From Verrucomicrobiales bacterium (GTDB lineage: Bacteria; Verrucomicrobiota; Verrucomicrobiia; Verrucomicrobiales; DEV007): 56,925 bases of DNA. Every line of letters starts with the position of its first letter. Position 1 is the stretch's first letter. The notes beneath the pieces were generated by a model. The model was not told the origin of the DNA, ran no database searches, and saw only the letters and a program-made list of their open reading frames with translations. The stretch is from assembly GCA_029233965.1 (NCBI GenBank), contig JARGOP010000032.1:1-56925 (forward strand). Direction: 5' to 3'. Made by a program: the position numbers and the translations under genes. This document shows positions 8,798 through 18,823 of the stretch, piece after piece.

Positions 8798-8832
8798 CAA
8801 ACAGGGTCAGGTCACGGACCCAACCCTGTTTG
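8798..8832. repeat. Long two-part hairpin in the oxidoreductase-TSUP gap
   Basis: Perfect 10-base arms CAAACAGGGT and ACCCTGTTTG enclose an inner GGTC-ACG-GACC stem, separated by a CA/CA mismatch. The hairpin lies 33 bases past the oxidoreductase stop and 111 bases upstream of the TSUP start. It lacks a T-tract, so it could be a weak terminator, an RNA-processing hairpin or a degenerate REP-type element. Confidence 0.5.
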
Positions 8833-8864
8833 GTTCAGGAAAGAAGAGGACTTCTGTCTCCCGC

Positions 8865-10199
8865 TCAGACCAGCTTCCAGTCGCCGCGATAGGAGAGATC
8901 CATGAGCAACTTCTGTGCTTCTTCGTCTCCGACGACTTCCTCCTTCTCCGAATCCCACGAGATGGCGCGCCCGAGCTTAAGTGAGACATAGGCAATGTGT
9001 CCCGGAGTCGCGGAGCGATGACCGGTTTCGGCCGGGCAGATACATTCCTTCCGATTGAGGACACCGTCCATGAAGTTGGACTGATGGCCGGCGCCGGGGT
9101 GATAGCCTTTCCAGTCTCCCGCGACAAAACCCTCTTCGATCCAGGCAGGATTGGACGCCTCCAGTTTGCCACGGTTCACGTAGACCCAGCCATTCTCGCC
9201 GATCCACTTGGTGCCCATGGTGTTTCGTGAGGACATCACGACCTCGATATCGCCGGGATACTGACTGACGACATCGTAGTTCACGGGCGAATCATAGATC
9301 TCCGTGAGTTCGTCGATGTATTCGAAATTTTTCGCCTCGACGCTGAGGGGACCGGCTTTGTCCATTCCGAGTCCCCAGTGGGCGATGTCGTTGTGGTGAC
9401 CGATCCAATCCATCAACTGCCCCCCGCCAAAGTTCATGTGCCAGCGCCAGTTCCAGTGGTAACGGGCCTCCATGAAGGGAAGCTTTTCACCGGGGCCGCA
9501 ATACATGTCCCAGTCGAAATTCTCCGGCGGCGCTTTGATCGTGGTGTCTCCCTGCGGGGTCGTCTTTCCGCTCGGCAGGCCGACTTCCACTCTCTTGACT
9601 TTGCCGATGACCCCGTTGCGGACCAACTCAACTCCCTGGCGGAAATTTTTGTCGGATCGCTGCTGGGAACCGACCTGAAAAATGAGGCCACGCTTCGCGA
9701 CTTCGCGATGGAGATGGTAGCCTTCGGCAAAACGATGCGTGATGGGTTTTTCGCAGTAAATGTCGAGACCGGCCCGGGCGGCCTCCATGCAGACGAGCGC
9801 GTGCCAATGGTCCGGAGTCGCGACCATGACGGCATCGAGATCCTCCCTCGCGATCATCTCGCGAAAGTCTTTGTAGCCTTTCACGCCCGAGTCGCTGCCA
9901 CCCTTTTTCGCATTCGCGGCATTGAGGAGGCGGAGGCCTTCATCGAGGCCCTGAGGATTTCCGTTGTTCGGGGCGAGATAACTTTGGTGAAGATCACAGA
10001 CCGCAATGCCCTGGGCCGACTTGTGATTCATGAGAGCGCCCATGACGCCCCTCCCCCGGTTTCCCATCCCGATGAAGCCCATGTTGATGCGGTTGCTGGG
10101 AGCGTCTTTCCCAAGCACGGAGGACGGAATAATCGTGGGGAAAGCGAAAACGCTGGCAGCTCCGGCAAGGAAGCCACGACGTGAGGGGGTGGTTTTCAT
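8865..10199 (-). CDS. Gfo/Idh/MocA-family oxidoreductase with Tat signal
   Basis: 444 residues from the ATG at 10199; the frame extends upstream, but this start gives a clean twin-arginine signal (SRRGFLAGAASVFAF). The Rossmann motif GFIGMGNRGRG follows the signal, and YCEKPITH holds the EKP motif of the family. Such enzymes use NAD(P) to oxidise or reduce sugar-type substrates; exported members are abundant in planctomycetes and verrucomicrobia and are linked to polysaccharide or inositol breakdown. The exact substrate is unknown. It stands alone, with 177 bases before the TSUP gene. Confidence 0.88.
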   Translation of the reverse strand: MKTTPSRRGFLAGAASVFAFPTIIPSSVLGKDAPSNRINMGFIGMGNRGRGVMGALMNHKSAQGIAVCDLHQSYLAPNNGNPQGLDEGLRLLNAANAKKGGSDSGVKGYKDFREMIAREDLDAVMVATPDHWHALVCMEAARAGLDIYCEKPITHRFAEGYHLHREVAKRGLIFQVGSQQRSDKNFRQGVELVRNGVIGKVKRVEVGLPSGKTTPQGDTTIKAPPENFDWDMYCGPGEKLPFMEARYHWNWRWHMNFGGGQLMDWIGHHNDIAHWGLGMDKAGPLSVEAKNFEYIDELTEIYDSPVNYDVVSQYPGDIEVVMSSRNTMGTKWIGENGWVYVNRGKLEASNPAWIEEGFVAGDWKGYHPGAGHQSNFMDGVLNRKECICPAETGHRSATPGHIAYVSLKLGRAISWDSEKEEVVGDEEAQKLLMDLSYRGDWKLV

Positions 10200-10393
10200 A
10201 GTCATGATGGTTTCGGAGGCAGTTGCCTCTCCGATGTTTGTTCTACCGGTTCGGGAATTCCTTTTCAACCACGCAAATCCGTCTCGAGGCAGCGGCGCGG
10301 GCCCGGAGTCGTTCGGAAATCACTGTCGTCCCTGCTTGAAAACCACGCACTTTTCCACCAGCCTGTCCGAAGCCATCTCCGACTCCCCTGCCC

Positions 10394-13300
10394 ATGCCTC
10401 TCCTCCACAATGAAATGATTCTCGCCTCGGCGGGATCGGGGAAAACCTACCAGCTCACGAATCGCTACATCGGCCTCATGGCAATGCAGCTGCTCGCGGA
10501 GCGTCCCGTCACCCCGGAGCGGATCATTGCGGTCACGTTCACGCGAAAGGCGGCGGGAGAATTTTTTGATTCCATCCTCAAAAAACTGGCCGCGGCGGCA
10601 AAGAACCCTGACAAAGCACCCGTTCTCGACACTGACGATGCGATGGCCCGGGCCGTCACCGAACTCGGTCGCGAGGAGTTCATCCGGCTCCTGCGTATCT
10701 TCATCAGCCGGATGCCACGGCTTTTTCTCGGCACCCTCGACAGCTTTTACTCGAACATTCTCCGGTCTTTCCCGAGCGAGTTCGGGCTCGCGGGAGACTT
10801 CGAAATCCTCGACACACATCTCGAAGAGCTCGCGCGGCGCGACGTCTACCGTTCCGTTTTTCAGAGGCGCTTCGATCGCGGGCAGAAAGGGGATGACGCG
10901 CAGCGGGAATTTCTCGAAGCCTTTCGTCAGGCGACCTTCGGCAAAGAGGAGTCGCGGATTCGACGTGAGCTCGATCAGTTCGTCTCCGATCTCCACGGGA
11001 TCTACCTGGAGGCTCCGAACGGGGAACGCTGGGGACAGGAGGAAGCGATCTGGCCGGGGGGATGTCCGTTTCTCGGGAGTAAAACTGATCTGATAAAAGA
11101 CTTCGACGAACTGTTCGCGCTCTTACGCGAGCGCGACCAATCAGCGGAAGAGAAGGACGCCTTGAAACCCGCCGACTGGGATTTCTGGGAGGAATTTCGC
11201 GACGAAGCCCCCCTTCATCGCCCCGGCGCAAAGTTGACGAGGCGGATTGAATACATGTTTAAAAACCTCCTTCCTCACTGGGGAGATCTCGAAGCCGGTG
11301 TAGCCACAGCAACCGTCAACCGCAGAAAGCATGCCTTCACGATGAGAGAGTGCGCCGTTGTCGTCCGCATCCTCCAGCACCTCGTCGGAAACGAAATCGA
11401 GAACCGGCTCCAACGTACCCACGGCGTCTGGCACCTCCTCCATCGCTACGAATCGACCTACGCCGAGCGCGTCCGGCGCCAGGGGAAACTCACTTTCCAG
11501 GACCTCGCCCTCCTCCTCTCCGGCACATCCTCGAACGGAACCTCGAACGCCCCCCTTCTCAGCCAGACTCCGGGCGAAGACGACCGGCTCCGCATCGACT
11601 ACCGTCTCGACGCCCGCTACGACCACTGGCTTCTCGACGAGTTTCAGGACACGAGCTTCCTGCAATGGAAGGTGATCGCCAACCTCATCGACGAAGCTGT
11701 GCAGGACACCTCGGGCGAGCGCTCCCTTTTCCAGGTCGGCGACATCAAGCAGTCGATCTACTCCTGGCGGGGGGGCGATCCGACCCTCTTTCGCGATATC
11801 TACCGGCACTACAATCAGCACGAGGAGCGGATCATCCGCCGTGACCTCGACGTCTCATGGCGCTCCGGTCATGACGTCATCCGTCCGGTGAACGAAATCT
11901 TCGGCAATCGGACCGTGCTCGGGGAACTCGAAATACCGCCTGAAGCGCTTGACCGCTGGGAGTGGAACGAACACCAGGTTTGCCCGCCCCACGAAACCCT
12001 CACCGGCTACACCGCTCTCCTCAATCCCGTCACCCCGGACGGGGAAAAGCCGGAGGAGGAGGACCGCTTCGCCATCGTCGTGCAAATTCTGGAGGAGATG
12101 CAACCGATCCAGCGCGGCATCGAGTGCGCCATTCTCGTGCAGACGAACAAGGTCGGCCGCCGCCTCGTCGATTACATCCGGGCCGCCTCGGACATTCCCG
12201 TGATGAGTGAAGCCGACGTCCCCATCGCGACCGACAACGCCCTGAATCGCGCCGCGCTGAGCTACCTCCAGCTCGGGGCTCACCCCGGAGATACCTTCTC
12301 CTGGCAGCACCTCCTCCTGACCCCGTTTCGGGCAGTCATCGAACGGGAGGGCTTGACTTCGCGGCAGCTCTCTTCGCGGATTCGGAAAGAGATCTTCGAG
12401 GAAGGCTTCGAGGAAGTGATCCGTGATTTCATCGAAGAACTGGACGGGCTCCCCGGCCTCGAGCTCGATGAGTTCAGCCGCCGCCGCGGGGAAGACCTCG
12501 CCCTCTCGGCCCGCCTTTTCGACCGCGACGGATCACGGGACATCGACGAGTTTCTCTCCTTCGCCCGCAACCGCACTGTCCGTGAGCCCGATACCCGCAG
12601 CGCCGTGCAGGTCATGACGATCCACAAGTCGAAGGGCCTCACTTTTGACGCGGTGATTCTCCCCGACCTCGGCGGCAATTCGCTCACGACAGTACGCAAT
12701 GACATCGGGGCGAAAAAAGGCTCCAACCGCGAGATCGCCTGGGTCTACGATCTCCCCCGCAAGGAAATCTACGAAGCCGACGAAACCCTCCGGGCCTACC
12801 ACGAAGAGCGGGAAGCCGAAGCGGCCTTCGAAAACCTCTGCAAGCTCTACGTCGCGATGACCCGCGCCCGCTGCGCAAATTATCTCATCACCGAGCCGCG
12901 CGGCAAGAGCGCCAAATCGAACAACTTCGTGAAGCTCCTTGAAACCGCGCTCTGCGCCGCTGATCCCGTTGATACCCTGATCGGTGACTGTCCGGTTTCG
13001 CTTCTCTTTGAGACCGACCTGCCGACGACGAATCGGCGCTGGTTTGAGAGTCACCACCTCACTCCCGCAGAGGAAACCGGGACGGAGGAAAGTCCATCGC
13101 CTCTTCCCGGCTCCCTCGCCCGGCAGCGCCCCCGCCGCCGGACCCCGAGCGGGTCGGAAAAATCGATCGTAACCGCCAAGCAGATCTTTTCGTCGGGCTC
13201 AGCCGCAGCCCGTGAGCTCGGCACCCGGATCCATGAACTCTTTGAACGGATTGAGTGGCTCGGGGAAGACACCCTGACAGAACTTCAATCCACACTTCCC

Positions 13301-13681
13301 GAAAGTGATCCGGCGTTTGAACAGATCCGGAAGAGCCTGGAATCACCCAAGGTGCGGGCTGCCCTGAGCCGCCCTTCCGCGACCGCCATGATCTGGCGGG
13401 AGAAGAGCTTTGAGGTCCTCCTCGAAAACGAATGGCTCTCCGGCACCTTCGACCGCGTCACGATCGTGACAGATACTTCCGGAAAGCCTGTCTCTGCGGC
13501 GATCCTCGATTTCAAAACCGACCGCGTCGCCTCCGACGAAGACATCGAACGGTCGATCAAAGTTTATCGCCCTCAGTTGGAAACCTACCGGCAGGTTCTC
13601 GCCCTTATCCTGCAACTTCCAGAGGAAAAAATCTCGGCGTCTCTGCTCTTTACGAGACTATCAAAACTCGTTGATCTCTAA
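10394..13681 (+). CDS. UvrD/AddA/RecB-like ATP-dependent helicase-nuclease
   Basis: 1095 residues. Superfamily 1 helicase motifs are in order: Walker A ASAGSGKT (residues 11-18), Walker B DEFQDTS, motif III QVGDIKQSIYSWRGGDP, motif V VMTIHKSKGLTFD and motif VI LYVAMTRAR. The C-terminal region has GTRIHELFERIEW and the RecB-family nuclease motif ILDFKTD at about residue 1037, so the protein should unwind and degrade DNA ends as in AddAB/RecBCD recombination repair. No addB or recC/recD partner is adjacent. No four-cysteine iron-sulfur signature was noticed. Confidence 0.9.
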   Translation: MPLLHNEMILASAGSGKTYQLTNRYIGLMAMQLLAERPVTPERIIAVTFTRKAAGEFFDSILKKLAAAAKNPDKAPVLDTDDAMARAVTELGREEFIRLLRIFISRMPRLFLGTLDSFYSNILRSFPSEFGLAGDFEILDTHLEELARRDVYRSVFQRRFDRGQKGDDAQREFLEAFRQATFGKEESRIRRELDQFVSDLHGIYLEAPNGERWGQEEAIWPGGCPFLGSKTDLIKDFDELFALLRERDQSAEEKDALKPADWDFWEEFRDEAPLHRPGAKLTRRIEYMFKNLLPHWGDLEAGVATATVNRRKHAFTMRECAVVVRILQHLVGNEIENRLQRTHGVWHLLHRYESTYAERVRRQGKLTFQDLALLLSGTSSNGTSNAPLLSQTPGEDDRLRIDYRLDARYDHWLLDEFQDTSFLQWKVIANLIDEAVQDTSGERSLFQVGDIKQSIYSWRGGDPTLFRDIYRHYNQHEERIIRRDLDVSWRSGHDVIRPVNEIFGNRTVLGELEIPPEALDRWEWNEHQVCPPHETLTGYTALLNPVTPDGEKPEEEDRFAIVVQILEEMQPIQRGIECAILVQTNKVGRRLVDYIRAASDIPVMSEADVPIATDNALNRAALSYLQLGAHPGDTFSWQHLLLTPFRAVIEREGLTSRQLSSRIRKEIFEEGFEEVIRDFIEELDGLPGLELDEFSRRRGEDLALSARLFDRDGSRDIDEFLSFARNRTVREPDTRSAVQVMTIHKSKGLTFDAVILPDLGGNSLTTVRNDIGAKKGSNREIAWVYDLPRKEIYEADETLRAYHEEREAEAAFENLCKLYVAMTRARCANYLITEPRGKSAKSNNFVKLLETALCAADPVDTLIGDCPVSLLFETDLPTTNRRWFESHHLTPAEETGTEESPSPLPGSLARQRPRRRTPSGSEKSIVTAKQIFSSGSAAARELGTRIHELFERIEWLGEDTLTELQSTLPESDPAFEQIRKSLESPKVRAALSRPSATAMIWREKSFEVLLENEWLSGTFDRVTIVTDTSGKPVSAAILDFKTDRVASDEDIERSIKVYRPQLETYRQVLALILQLPEEKISASLLFTRLSKLVDL

Positions 13682-13683
13682 GA

Positions 13684-13723
13684 TGAAAATTGCCGCATTG
13701 GGTGTCAAAATCAGCAATTTTCA
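13684..13723. terminator. Inverted repeat after the helicase gene
   Basis: Perfect 10-base arms TGAAAATTGC and GCAATTTTCA flank a 20-base loop starting two bases after the helicase stop. The position suggests transcript ending or 3' protection. There is no clear T-run, so termination is an inference. Confidence 0.4.
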
Positions 13724-13863
13724 CGAATGGGTATTGCCACCTGATCGTCGCTTTGCTAAAAGCCTTTCCCAGATCTTTTCCATCTCTTCCGGTGTACGAA
13801 AAATATCCCATCACAGGCATCACGCAATCTTATCGGCACACCCGTGAAACACCCACGGTTGTC

Positions 13864-14556
13864 ATGCCGGTCTTGATTGTCAGTTTGATCGCGGCGATGG
13901 CTGTCTTCTTCGTAAAATCAAAGCCACAGGAAACAGTCGAACCTCACGAAATCGTCAGCACCGACGAAGAGACTCCGGGCAGTCCAAGTGAATCCAGCCC
14001 GGCAATCAAAGACTTAGAATCTTCATCCGGGGTTCAGGAAGCAGAGTCTGCAATGGAAGAGGAATTGAGTTCGGAGGAGGATTCCGTGCCCGACATCAAC
14101 ACCGTCTCCGCGCCGGCAGAAACATCCGGTGAATTCACTGCCTGGATGACTCCCCTCGCGCTCGACACCTACATTCGCCTCAAGAACCGGGGATACAGCG
14201 AGAGCTTCTGGCAGCGGGGACACTGGATCACCGCAGTCGAAGGGCGATGGGAAAACGGAAGTCAGGAATTCCGCATTGCTCTCGACAAGGTTCCCGACTT
14301 GAACCGCTGGCAGTGGCAGTATCGCGTCAATCAAACCACGGAGGAATTTGCGAATGCATCGCGGGACTTTGCGGACCGGGGATTCGAGCTGGTCCACACG
14401 CAAACCTTTACCGAGCCCGGCGGGAAGAGCAGATTTCAGGCAGTCTGGCAGCGCGAAGTTTCCGCAGCCGCCCCTGTCGTTGAGACAAGCATCACGACCG
14501 CGCCGACCACGGACTCCCCGCAGGCGCTCGACGTGAATAATCTTCGATTCCGCTGA
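13864..14556 (+). CDS. Membrane-anchored protein of unknown function
   Basis: I place the start at the ATG at 13864, directly before a single hydrophobic anchor (MPVLIVSLIAAMAVFFV). The frame is open from 13690, but the upstream part does not look like a signal. After the anchor comes an acidic Ser/Glu/Pro linker to about residue 90, then a compact domain at about 95-200 with paired blocks such as TYIRLKNRGYSES and FADRGFELVH followed by FQAVWQRE. These faintly recall the bacterial tandem repeat BTRD1-type fold, but the match is weak. No function can be given. It stands between the helicase and the convergent DUF1501 gene. Confidence 0.6.
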   Translation: MPVLIVSLIAAMAVFFVKSKPQETVEPHEIVSTDEETPGSPSESSPAIKDLESSSGVQEAESAMEEELSSEEDSVPDINTVSAPAETSGEFTAWMTPLALDTYIRLKNRGYSESFWQRGHWITAVEGRWENGSQEFRIALDKVPDLNRWQWQYRVNQTTEEFANASRDFADRGFELVHTQTFTEPGGKSRFQAVWQREVSAAAPVVETSITTAPTTDSPQALDVNNLRFR

Positions 14557-14653
14557 GTCCCCGGGGTCGAAGTGAGTTCCCTCCTTCCACCAGGGGTAGC
14601 GAATGACATCAGTCTTCCTTCGTCTCCCGCCTCCGAAACTCCCGCGAGTTCCG

Positions 14654-16045
14654 CTACCCGATCAAATCCTCGATCACGGTTCCGCCGAATTGAGAGAGTT
14701 GCTTGAAGCGGCCCGCATGAAAGTAGGTCAACTTGTTGTCATCCAGCCCTAACAAACGCAAAAGCGTAATGTGAAAATCGCGGACATGGTGAACGTTCTC
14801 CACCGCCGTCGCGCCGATTTCGTCAGTCGCTCCGATCGTGTGCCCGGCTTTGACCCCACCCCCGGCCATCCAGACTGTCATCGCATCAGGGTTGTGATCC
14901 CGACCATAGGCGGTGCTGTCACCGCGCACGCCGTTGTCCGGCGTCCGGCCGAACTCACCCATCCAGACAATGAGTGTCTCGTCGAGCATCCCGCGATCCT
15001 TCAAATCCTTGATGAGCGCCGCGATCGGCTTGTCGACCCGCGGAATGAGAGATCCATGCGCTTTCGAAATGTAATCATGGGAGTCCCACGAGCTGACGTA
15101 GAGCTGCACAAAGCGAACCCCCTTTTCCACCATCTTGCGGGCAAGGAGACAGCGGCGCCCGACTTCATCGGTGGGTTCCTGCCCGATGCCGTACATCTCT
15201 TTGGTTTTCCCGCTTTCCCCGTCAATGTTCACCGCCTCCGGGACCTCGGTCTGCATGCGGTAGGCGAGCTCGTAGTTCTTCATCCGTGCAACAAGTTCGT
15301 CGTGCCCGGGATGCCAGCTTGCATGCCGCTCATTGAGTTGGGCGAGGAAGTCGAGATTCTTTCGCTGATGCTCCGCAGTGATGCCTTTCGGCGGCTCGAT
15401 GTCGAGAATGGGCGACCCCTTGGGACGGAGTGGCGTGCCCTGAAAACTCGTCGGCAGGTAGCCGTTTCCCCAGTTCGCGGCGCCGCCCTGCGGTTGCGCC
15501 AGTTCCGGCAGGACGACGAACCCGGGAAGGTCTTCGTTTTCGCTGCCGAGTCCGTAATTCACCCAGGCACCGATTCCGGGGTCCCCCCCGAACTGATTGC
15601 CCGTGTTCGCCTGATAATTCGCGGCCGGATGATTCACCGAGTCGACCTGCATGCCCCGGTAGAAGCACATGTCATCGGCGCAGTCCTTCAGGTTCTCCCA
15701 AAGCGTGCACATGTCGGCACCGCTCTCGCCGGCCTTGATGAACTCGAAGGGCGACTGCACGTAGTAGCGCTTTCCACTCGACATCGCCGACTGCTCGACG
15801 CCTTCGCGGGTGAATTCCTTCAGATGCAGATCCTTGAGCTTCGGTTTCGGATCAAAGGTATCGATGTGCGACGGCCCGCCCTCCATGTAGAGAAAAATAC
15901 AGTGCTTCGCTTTGGCCTGCGGAAAATGGAGTGCCTGAGCCCCGGGACCGGGATAAGCGTTGGCATGGCGTGCCAGCATCGAGGTGAAGGCGATGCTTCC
16001 GATGCTCGATCCGAGCCCGTACATAAAATCGCGACGTGTCTTCAT
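14654..16045 (-). CDS. DUF1501 domain-containing secreted protein
   Basis: 463 residues. A short twin-arginine-like start (MKTRRDFMYG) precedes the DUF1501 fold, related to sulfatase/alkaline-phosphatase-type proteins: FLYMEGGPSHIDTFDPKP, WGNGYLPTSFQG, FVQLYVSSWDSHD and WMGEFGRTPDN. It is the last gene of the sigma/FecR/PSD1 operon, 21 bases behind PSD1. PSD1-DUF1501 pairs are a hallmark of planctomycetes and verrucomicrobia and are thought to act outside the cytoplasm, perhaps in complex-polymer breakdown. The reaction is not known. Confidence 0.9.
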   Translation of the reverse strand: MKTRRDFMYGLGSSIGSIAFTSMLARHANAYPGPGAQALHFPQAKAKHCIFLYMEGGPSHIDTFDPKPKLKDLHLKEFTREGVEQSAMSSGKRYYVQSPFEFIKAGESGADMCTLWENLKDCADDMCFYRGMQVDSVNHPAANYQANTGNQFGGDPGIGAWVNYGLGSENEDLPGFVVLPELAQPQGGAANWGNGYLPTSFQGTPLRPKGSPILDIEPPKGITAEHQRKNLDFLAQLNERHASWHPGHDELVARMKNYELAYRMQTEVPEAVNIDGESGKTKEMYGIGQEPTDEVGRRCLLARKMVEKGVRFVQLYVSSWDSHDYISKAHGSLIPRVDKPIAALIKDLKDRGMLDETLIVWMGEFGRTPDNGVRGDSTAYGRDHNPDAMTVWMAGGGVKAGHTIGATDEIGATAVENVHHVRDFHITLLRLLGLDDNKLTYFHAGRFKQLSQFGGTVIEDLIG

Positions 16046-16066
16046 AGGATGATTTCCGGAAAGTGG

Positions 16067-18823
16067 TTAGTAGAGATACACAAATTCATTGGAGTTCAGG
16101 AGCGCGAGACAAAGATCGGCAAAGCCGCGCGTCCTCGCATCGACCTCGTGCGGCTGCCGGTCGTGCTCATACACTTCGTAAATGCGCAGCTGTTCGTCGA
16201 AGGAGAAAAGTTCCCCGGTCCGCTCATCGGCGGCGCGGCGGGTGATTTCGATGGGATACGATCTCGGTTCAAAGGTGATGCCCCTCTGAATCCCGGTCAT
16301 TTCCTCCCAGTGCCGGATCGAAGCCTCGATCTCAGCCGGCACAGGCTGGCGTCCGTAGGCTAGCATGAAGGCACGCCGCACCGCCATCTCGTCGGACTGT
16401 CCCTCGCGCTCTTTGAGAACGCGATCAGCGAAGGCAAGCGCCCGGTCGAAGGACTCTTCGCTGTTGAAGAGGGCAAAGACCTGTGGGGTGATATTCGACG
16501 CATCCCGCATCTCACAGGAAAGATCCGGTGTCGGCTGATTGAAGACCTCCAGGAACGGATCCCGCTGTCCCCTCGTCTTGTGCGCGTAGATGGTGCGGCG
16601 ATTGCGCTGTTCCGGCTTCGGATTCGGGACGTAGCTCGGGGCAAAGGTTCCCATGATCATGCGGGGCTGCAACGCTGCCTCCAGGTTCATGTCAGGGCGG
16701 ATCGGAATCCCGCCCGCCTCGCGGTTGAGCTCGCCGGACACCAGCAGCATCGAGTCGCGCATTTCCTCAGCCGAGAGTCGGCGCGGGGTGAAGACCGCGT
16801 AGCTGATGCCCTCCGGATCCTTCTCGTTCAACAATCCGGGCGACGAGTAATTCGTAGAACGACGATAGGCATCGGAAAGCATGATCATCCGATGCATCGC
16901 TTTCACGGACCAGCCCTGTTCGATGAACTCCGCCGCAAGCCAGTCGAGCAACTCCGGGTGGGTCGGCTTCTTTCCGGTCGCGCCGAAATTGTTCGGATTG
17001 CCTGAAATCGCTTTTCCGAAATGATACTGCCAGACGCGGTTCATCATGACTCGTGCCGTTAATGTATTGTCAGGATCAGCGATCCAGTCCGCCAGCGCAG
17101 TCCGTCGACCGTCAACGGTTTCAGGAATCGCATACTCAAGCCCCCCGGGAACGGCACTGAGCACGCCCGGTTTGACCGGTTCGGTGGGGGAAAAGGGATC
17201 GCCTCCCCCGAGAATTGCAGTCTCCTCCAGTTCACCTTCCTTCATTGGATCCTCCGGCATTTCGATGCGACCGTAGTTCCCACGTGGCTTCCGGGTCTTC
17301 CCGTTGTAGACGGTGTAGGCAACCGGCTCATAACGGTCCAGCTCCCAAATGAAACGGTTCGACCATTTCTTCGAAATTGGTCCCAGTGCAAACTCCTCCG
17401 GCTTCTCGAAGAGTCGTCCCTGCGGAAGCTGATCGCCCTTGAGGCCTGCTTTTTTTGCCTCGGCGACCGACCGGTAAGGCAGACCGCGTTCGGAAAACCA
17501 CTTCGCCTCGTAAAATTCCTCCCGCTTTTTGAGCATGGCCTTGCGCCGGTCGTTGTCTTTGATCCGCAGTTGAAACAGCGCCTTGTCCTCCTTCATTCCA
17601 TTGCGGTTCTCCCCTTCGATCCAGTCGGTCCTGACCTCGGCGAACTGGGTCGTCGCAAAAACGGCCTGCATCGAATAAAAGTCTCGCGTCGGCACTGGAT
17701 CAAACTTGTGGTCGTGGCACTTCGCACACTGCAGAGCATGGGCGAGAAAAACCTGCCCGACCGAATCAGTGACGTCGTCGAGAAAGAGCTGGCGGGTCAC
17801 CCGGGCAACACTCATGCCGGTGTGCTCCCACGCGCCCATGCGGAGAAATCCGGTCGCAACGAGGGCCTCGGGATCCTCTCGTTTCGTGATTTCATCCCCG
17901 GCGATCTGCTCGCGGATAAACTCATCGTAGGGCTTCCCTTCGTTGAAGGCACGAATGACATAGTCGCGGTAGCGCCAGGTATTCGGCCGCTCGTAATCGT
18001 TGGCGAAGCCGGAACTGTCCGCGTAACGCACCACATCAAGCCAGTGGCGCCCCCACTGCTCACCATAATGCGGGCTGGCGAGGAGGCGGTCGATGAGGTC
18101 GCTCCACGCTTTCATGGCGTCGACCTCCCACGCGGCGAGAAAGTCATTCACCTCGCGCGGAGTCGGGGGAAGGCCGAGCAGATCGAAAGTGGCGCGCCGG
18201 ATCAAAATACCGGGCTCAGCCTCCGGGGCCGGTTTCAGTCCCAACTCGTCAAGCTTCGCCCCGATAAAGGCATCCACGGGGTGCGCGGCCTTTTGGTCAG
18301 GAACGGATGGCCGTGTCAGGGGCTGATACGCCCAGAGATCTTCCGGCTTGTAGCGGCGGTTCTGCCAGTCTTCGGAAAGCGCCTCCGAAAGCTCCAGCTG
18401 CACCCCTTCGGCATACTTCTCCTGGATCAGGTGAACGCGCTCGTCATCCGGCCACGGCGCGCCTTCATTGATCCAGTCACGAATCCACCACTGCTGTTCT
18501 TCGGTGAGTTGATCCGCTGCCTTCGGGGGCATCTCGTAGTCCTCCTCGGTGCGGGTCGTCGTGAGGTAGAGAAAGCTTTCCCCGCCTTTGCCCGGCATGA
18601 GCACTTCCTCACCAAAGTAGTCCCCGCCCTTGAGGATCGCCTCGCGTGTGCGCATGTCGAAGTCACCCTTCAGCTTATCCGGCTCGTCGCCGTGACAGGC
18701 ATTACACTTCTCGGCAAAAAGCGGCTTCACGTGGAGCGCGAAGAGCTTCTCACCTTTGCTGATCTCCTCAGCCCGGAGAAGAGCCGGGAGAGCAAGCGCC
18801 AGAAAGAGGGGGGTGAACTTCAT
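16067..18823 (-). CDS. PSD1 / planctomycete cytochrome c domain protein (DUF1549-DUF1553)
   Basis: 918 residues. A signal peptide (residues 1-18) leads into a planctomycete-type cytochrome c domain with heme motif CNACH (40-44) and a distal MPP methionine region. DUF1549 follows (RRATFDLLGLPPTPREV, HYGEQWGRHWLDVVRYAD) with a second CAKCHDHKFDPV motif, then DUF1553 toward the C-terminus (RVWQYHFGKAI, FTPRRLSAEEMRDS). The ATG overlaps the stop of the FecR gene (ATGA), showing translational coupling. Probable role is a periplasmic heme protein working with DUF1501; heme would be attached by the ResB/CcsA system encoded at 31-34 kb. Confidence 0.92.
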   Translation of the reverse strand: MKFTPLFLALALPALLRAEEISKGEKLFALHVKPLFAEKCNACHGDEPDKLKGDFDMRTREAILKGGDYFGEEVLMPGKGGESFLYLTTTRTEEDYEMPPKAADQLTEEQQWWIRDWINEGAPWPDDERVHLIQEKYAEGVQLELSEALSEDWQNRRYKPEDLWAYQPLTRPSVPDQKAAHPVDAFIGAKLDELGLKPAPEAEPGILIRRATFDLLGLPPTPREVNDFLAAWEVDAMKAWSDLIDRLLASPHYGEQWGRHWLDVVRYADSSGFANDYERPNTWRYRDYVIRAFNEGKPYDEFIREQIAGDEITKREDPEALVATGFLRMGAWEHTGMSVARVTRQLFLDDVTDSVGQVFLAHALQCAKCHDHKFDPVPTRDFYSMQAVFATTQFAEVRTDWIEGENRNGMKEDKALFQLRIKDNDRRKAMLKKREEFYEAKWFSERGLPYRSVAEAKKAGLKGDQLPQGRLFEKPEEFALGPISKKWSNRFIWELDRYEPVAYTVYNGKTRKPRGNYGRIEMPEDPMKEGELEETAILGGGDPFSPTEPVKPGVLSAVPGGLEYAIPETVDGRRTALADWIADPDNTLTARVMMNRVWQYHFGKAISGNPNNFGATGKKPTHPELLDWLAAEFIEQGWSVKAMHRMIMLSDAYRRSTNYSSPGLLNEKDPEGISYAVFTPRRLSAEEMRDSMLLVSGELNREAGGIPIRPDMNLEAALQPRMIMGTFAPSYVPNPKPEQRNRRTIYAHKTRGQRDPFLEVFNQPTPDLSCEMRDASNITPQVFALFNSEESFDRALAFADRVLKEREGQSDEMAVRRAFMLAYGRQPVPAEIEASIRHWEEMTGIQRGITFEPRSYPIEITRRAADERTGELFSFDEQLRIYEVYEHDRQPHEVDARTRGFADLCLALLNSNEFVYLY

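Noticed and set aside
14771-16363. 530-codon forward open frame
   Set aside because: Lies opposite the DUF1501 gene and the PSD1 end, and spans two genes without a motif.
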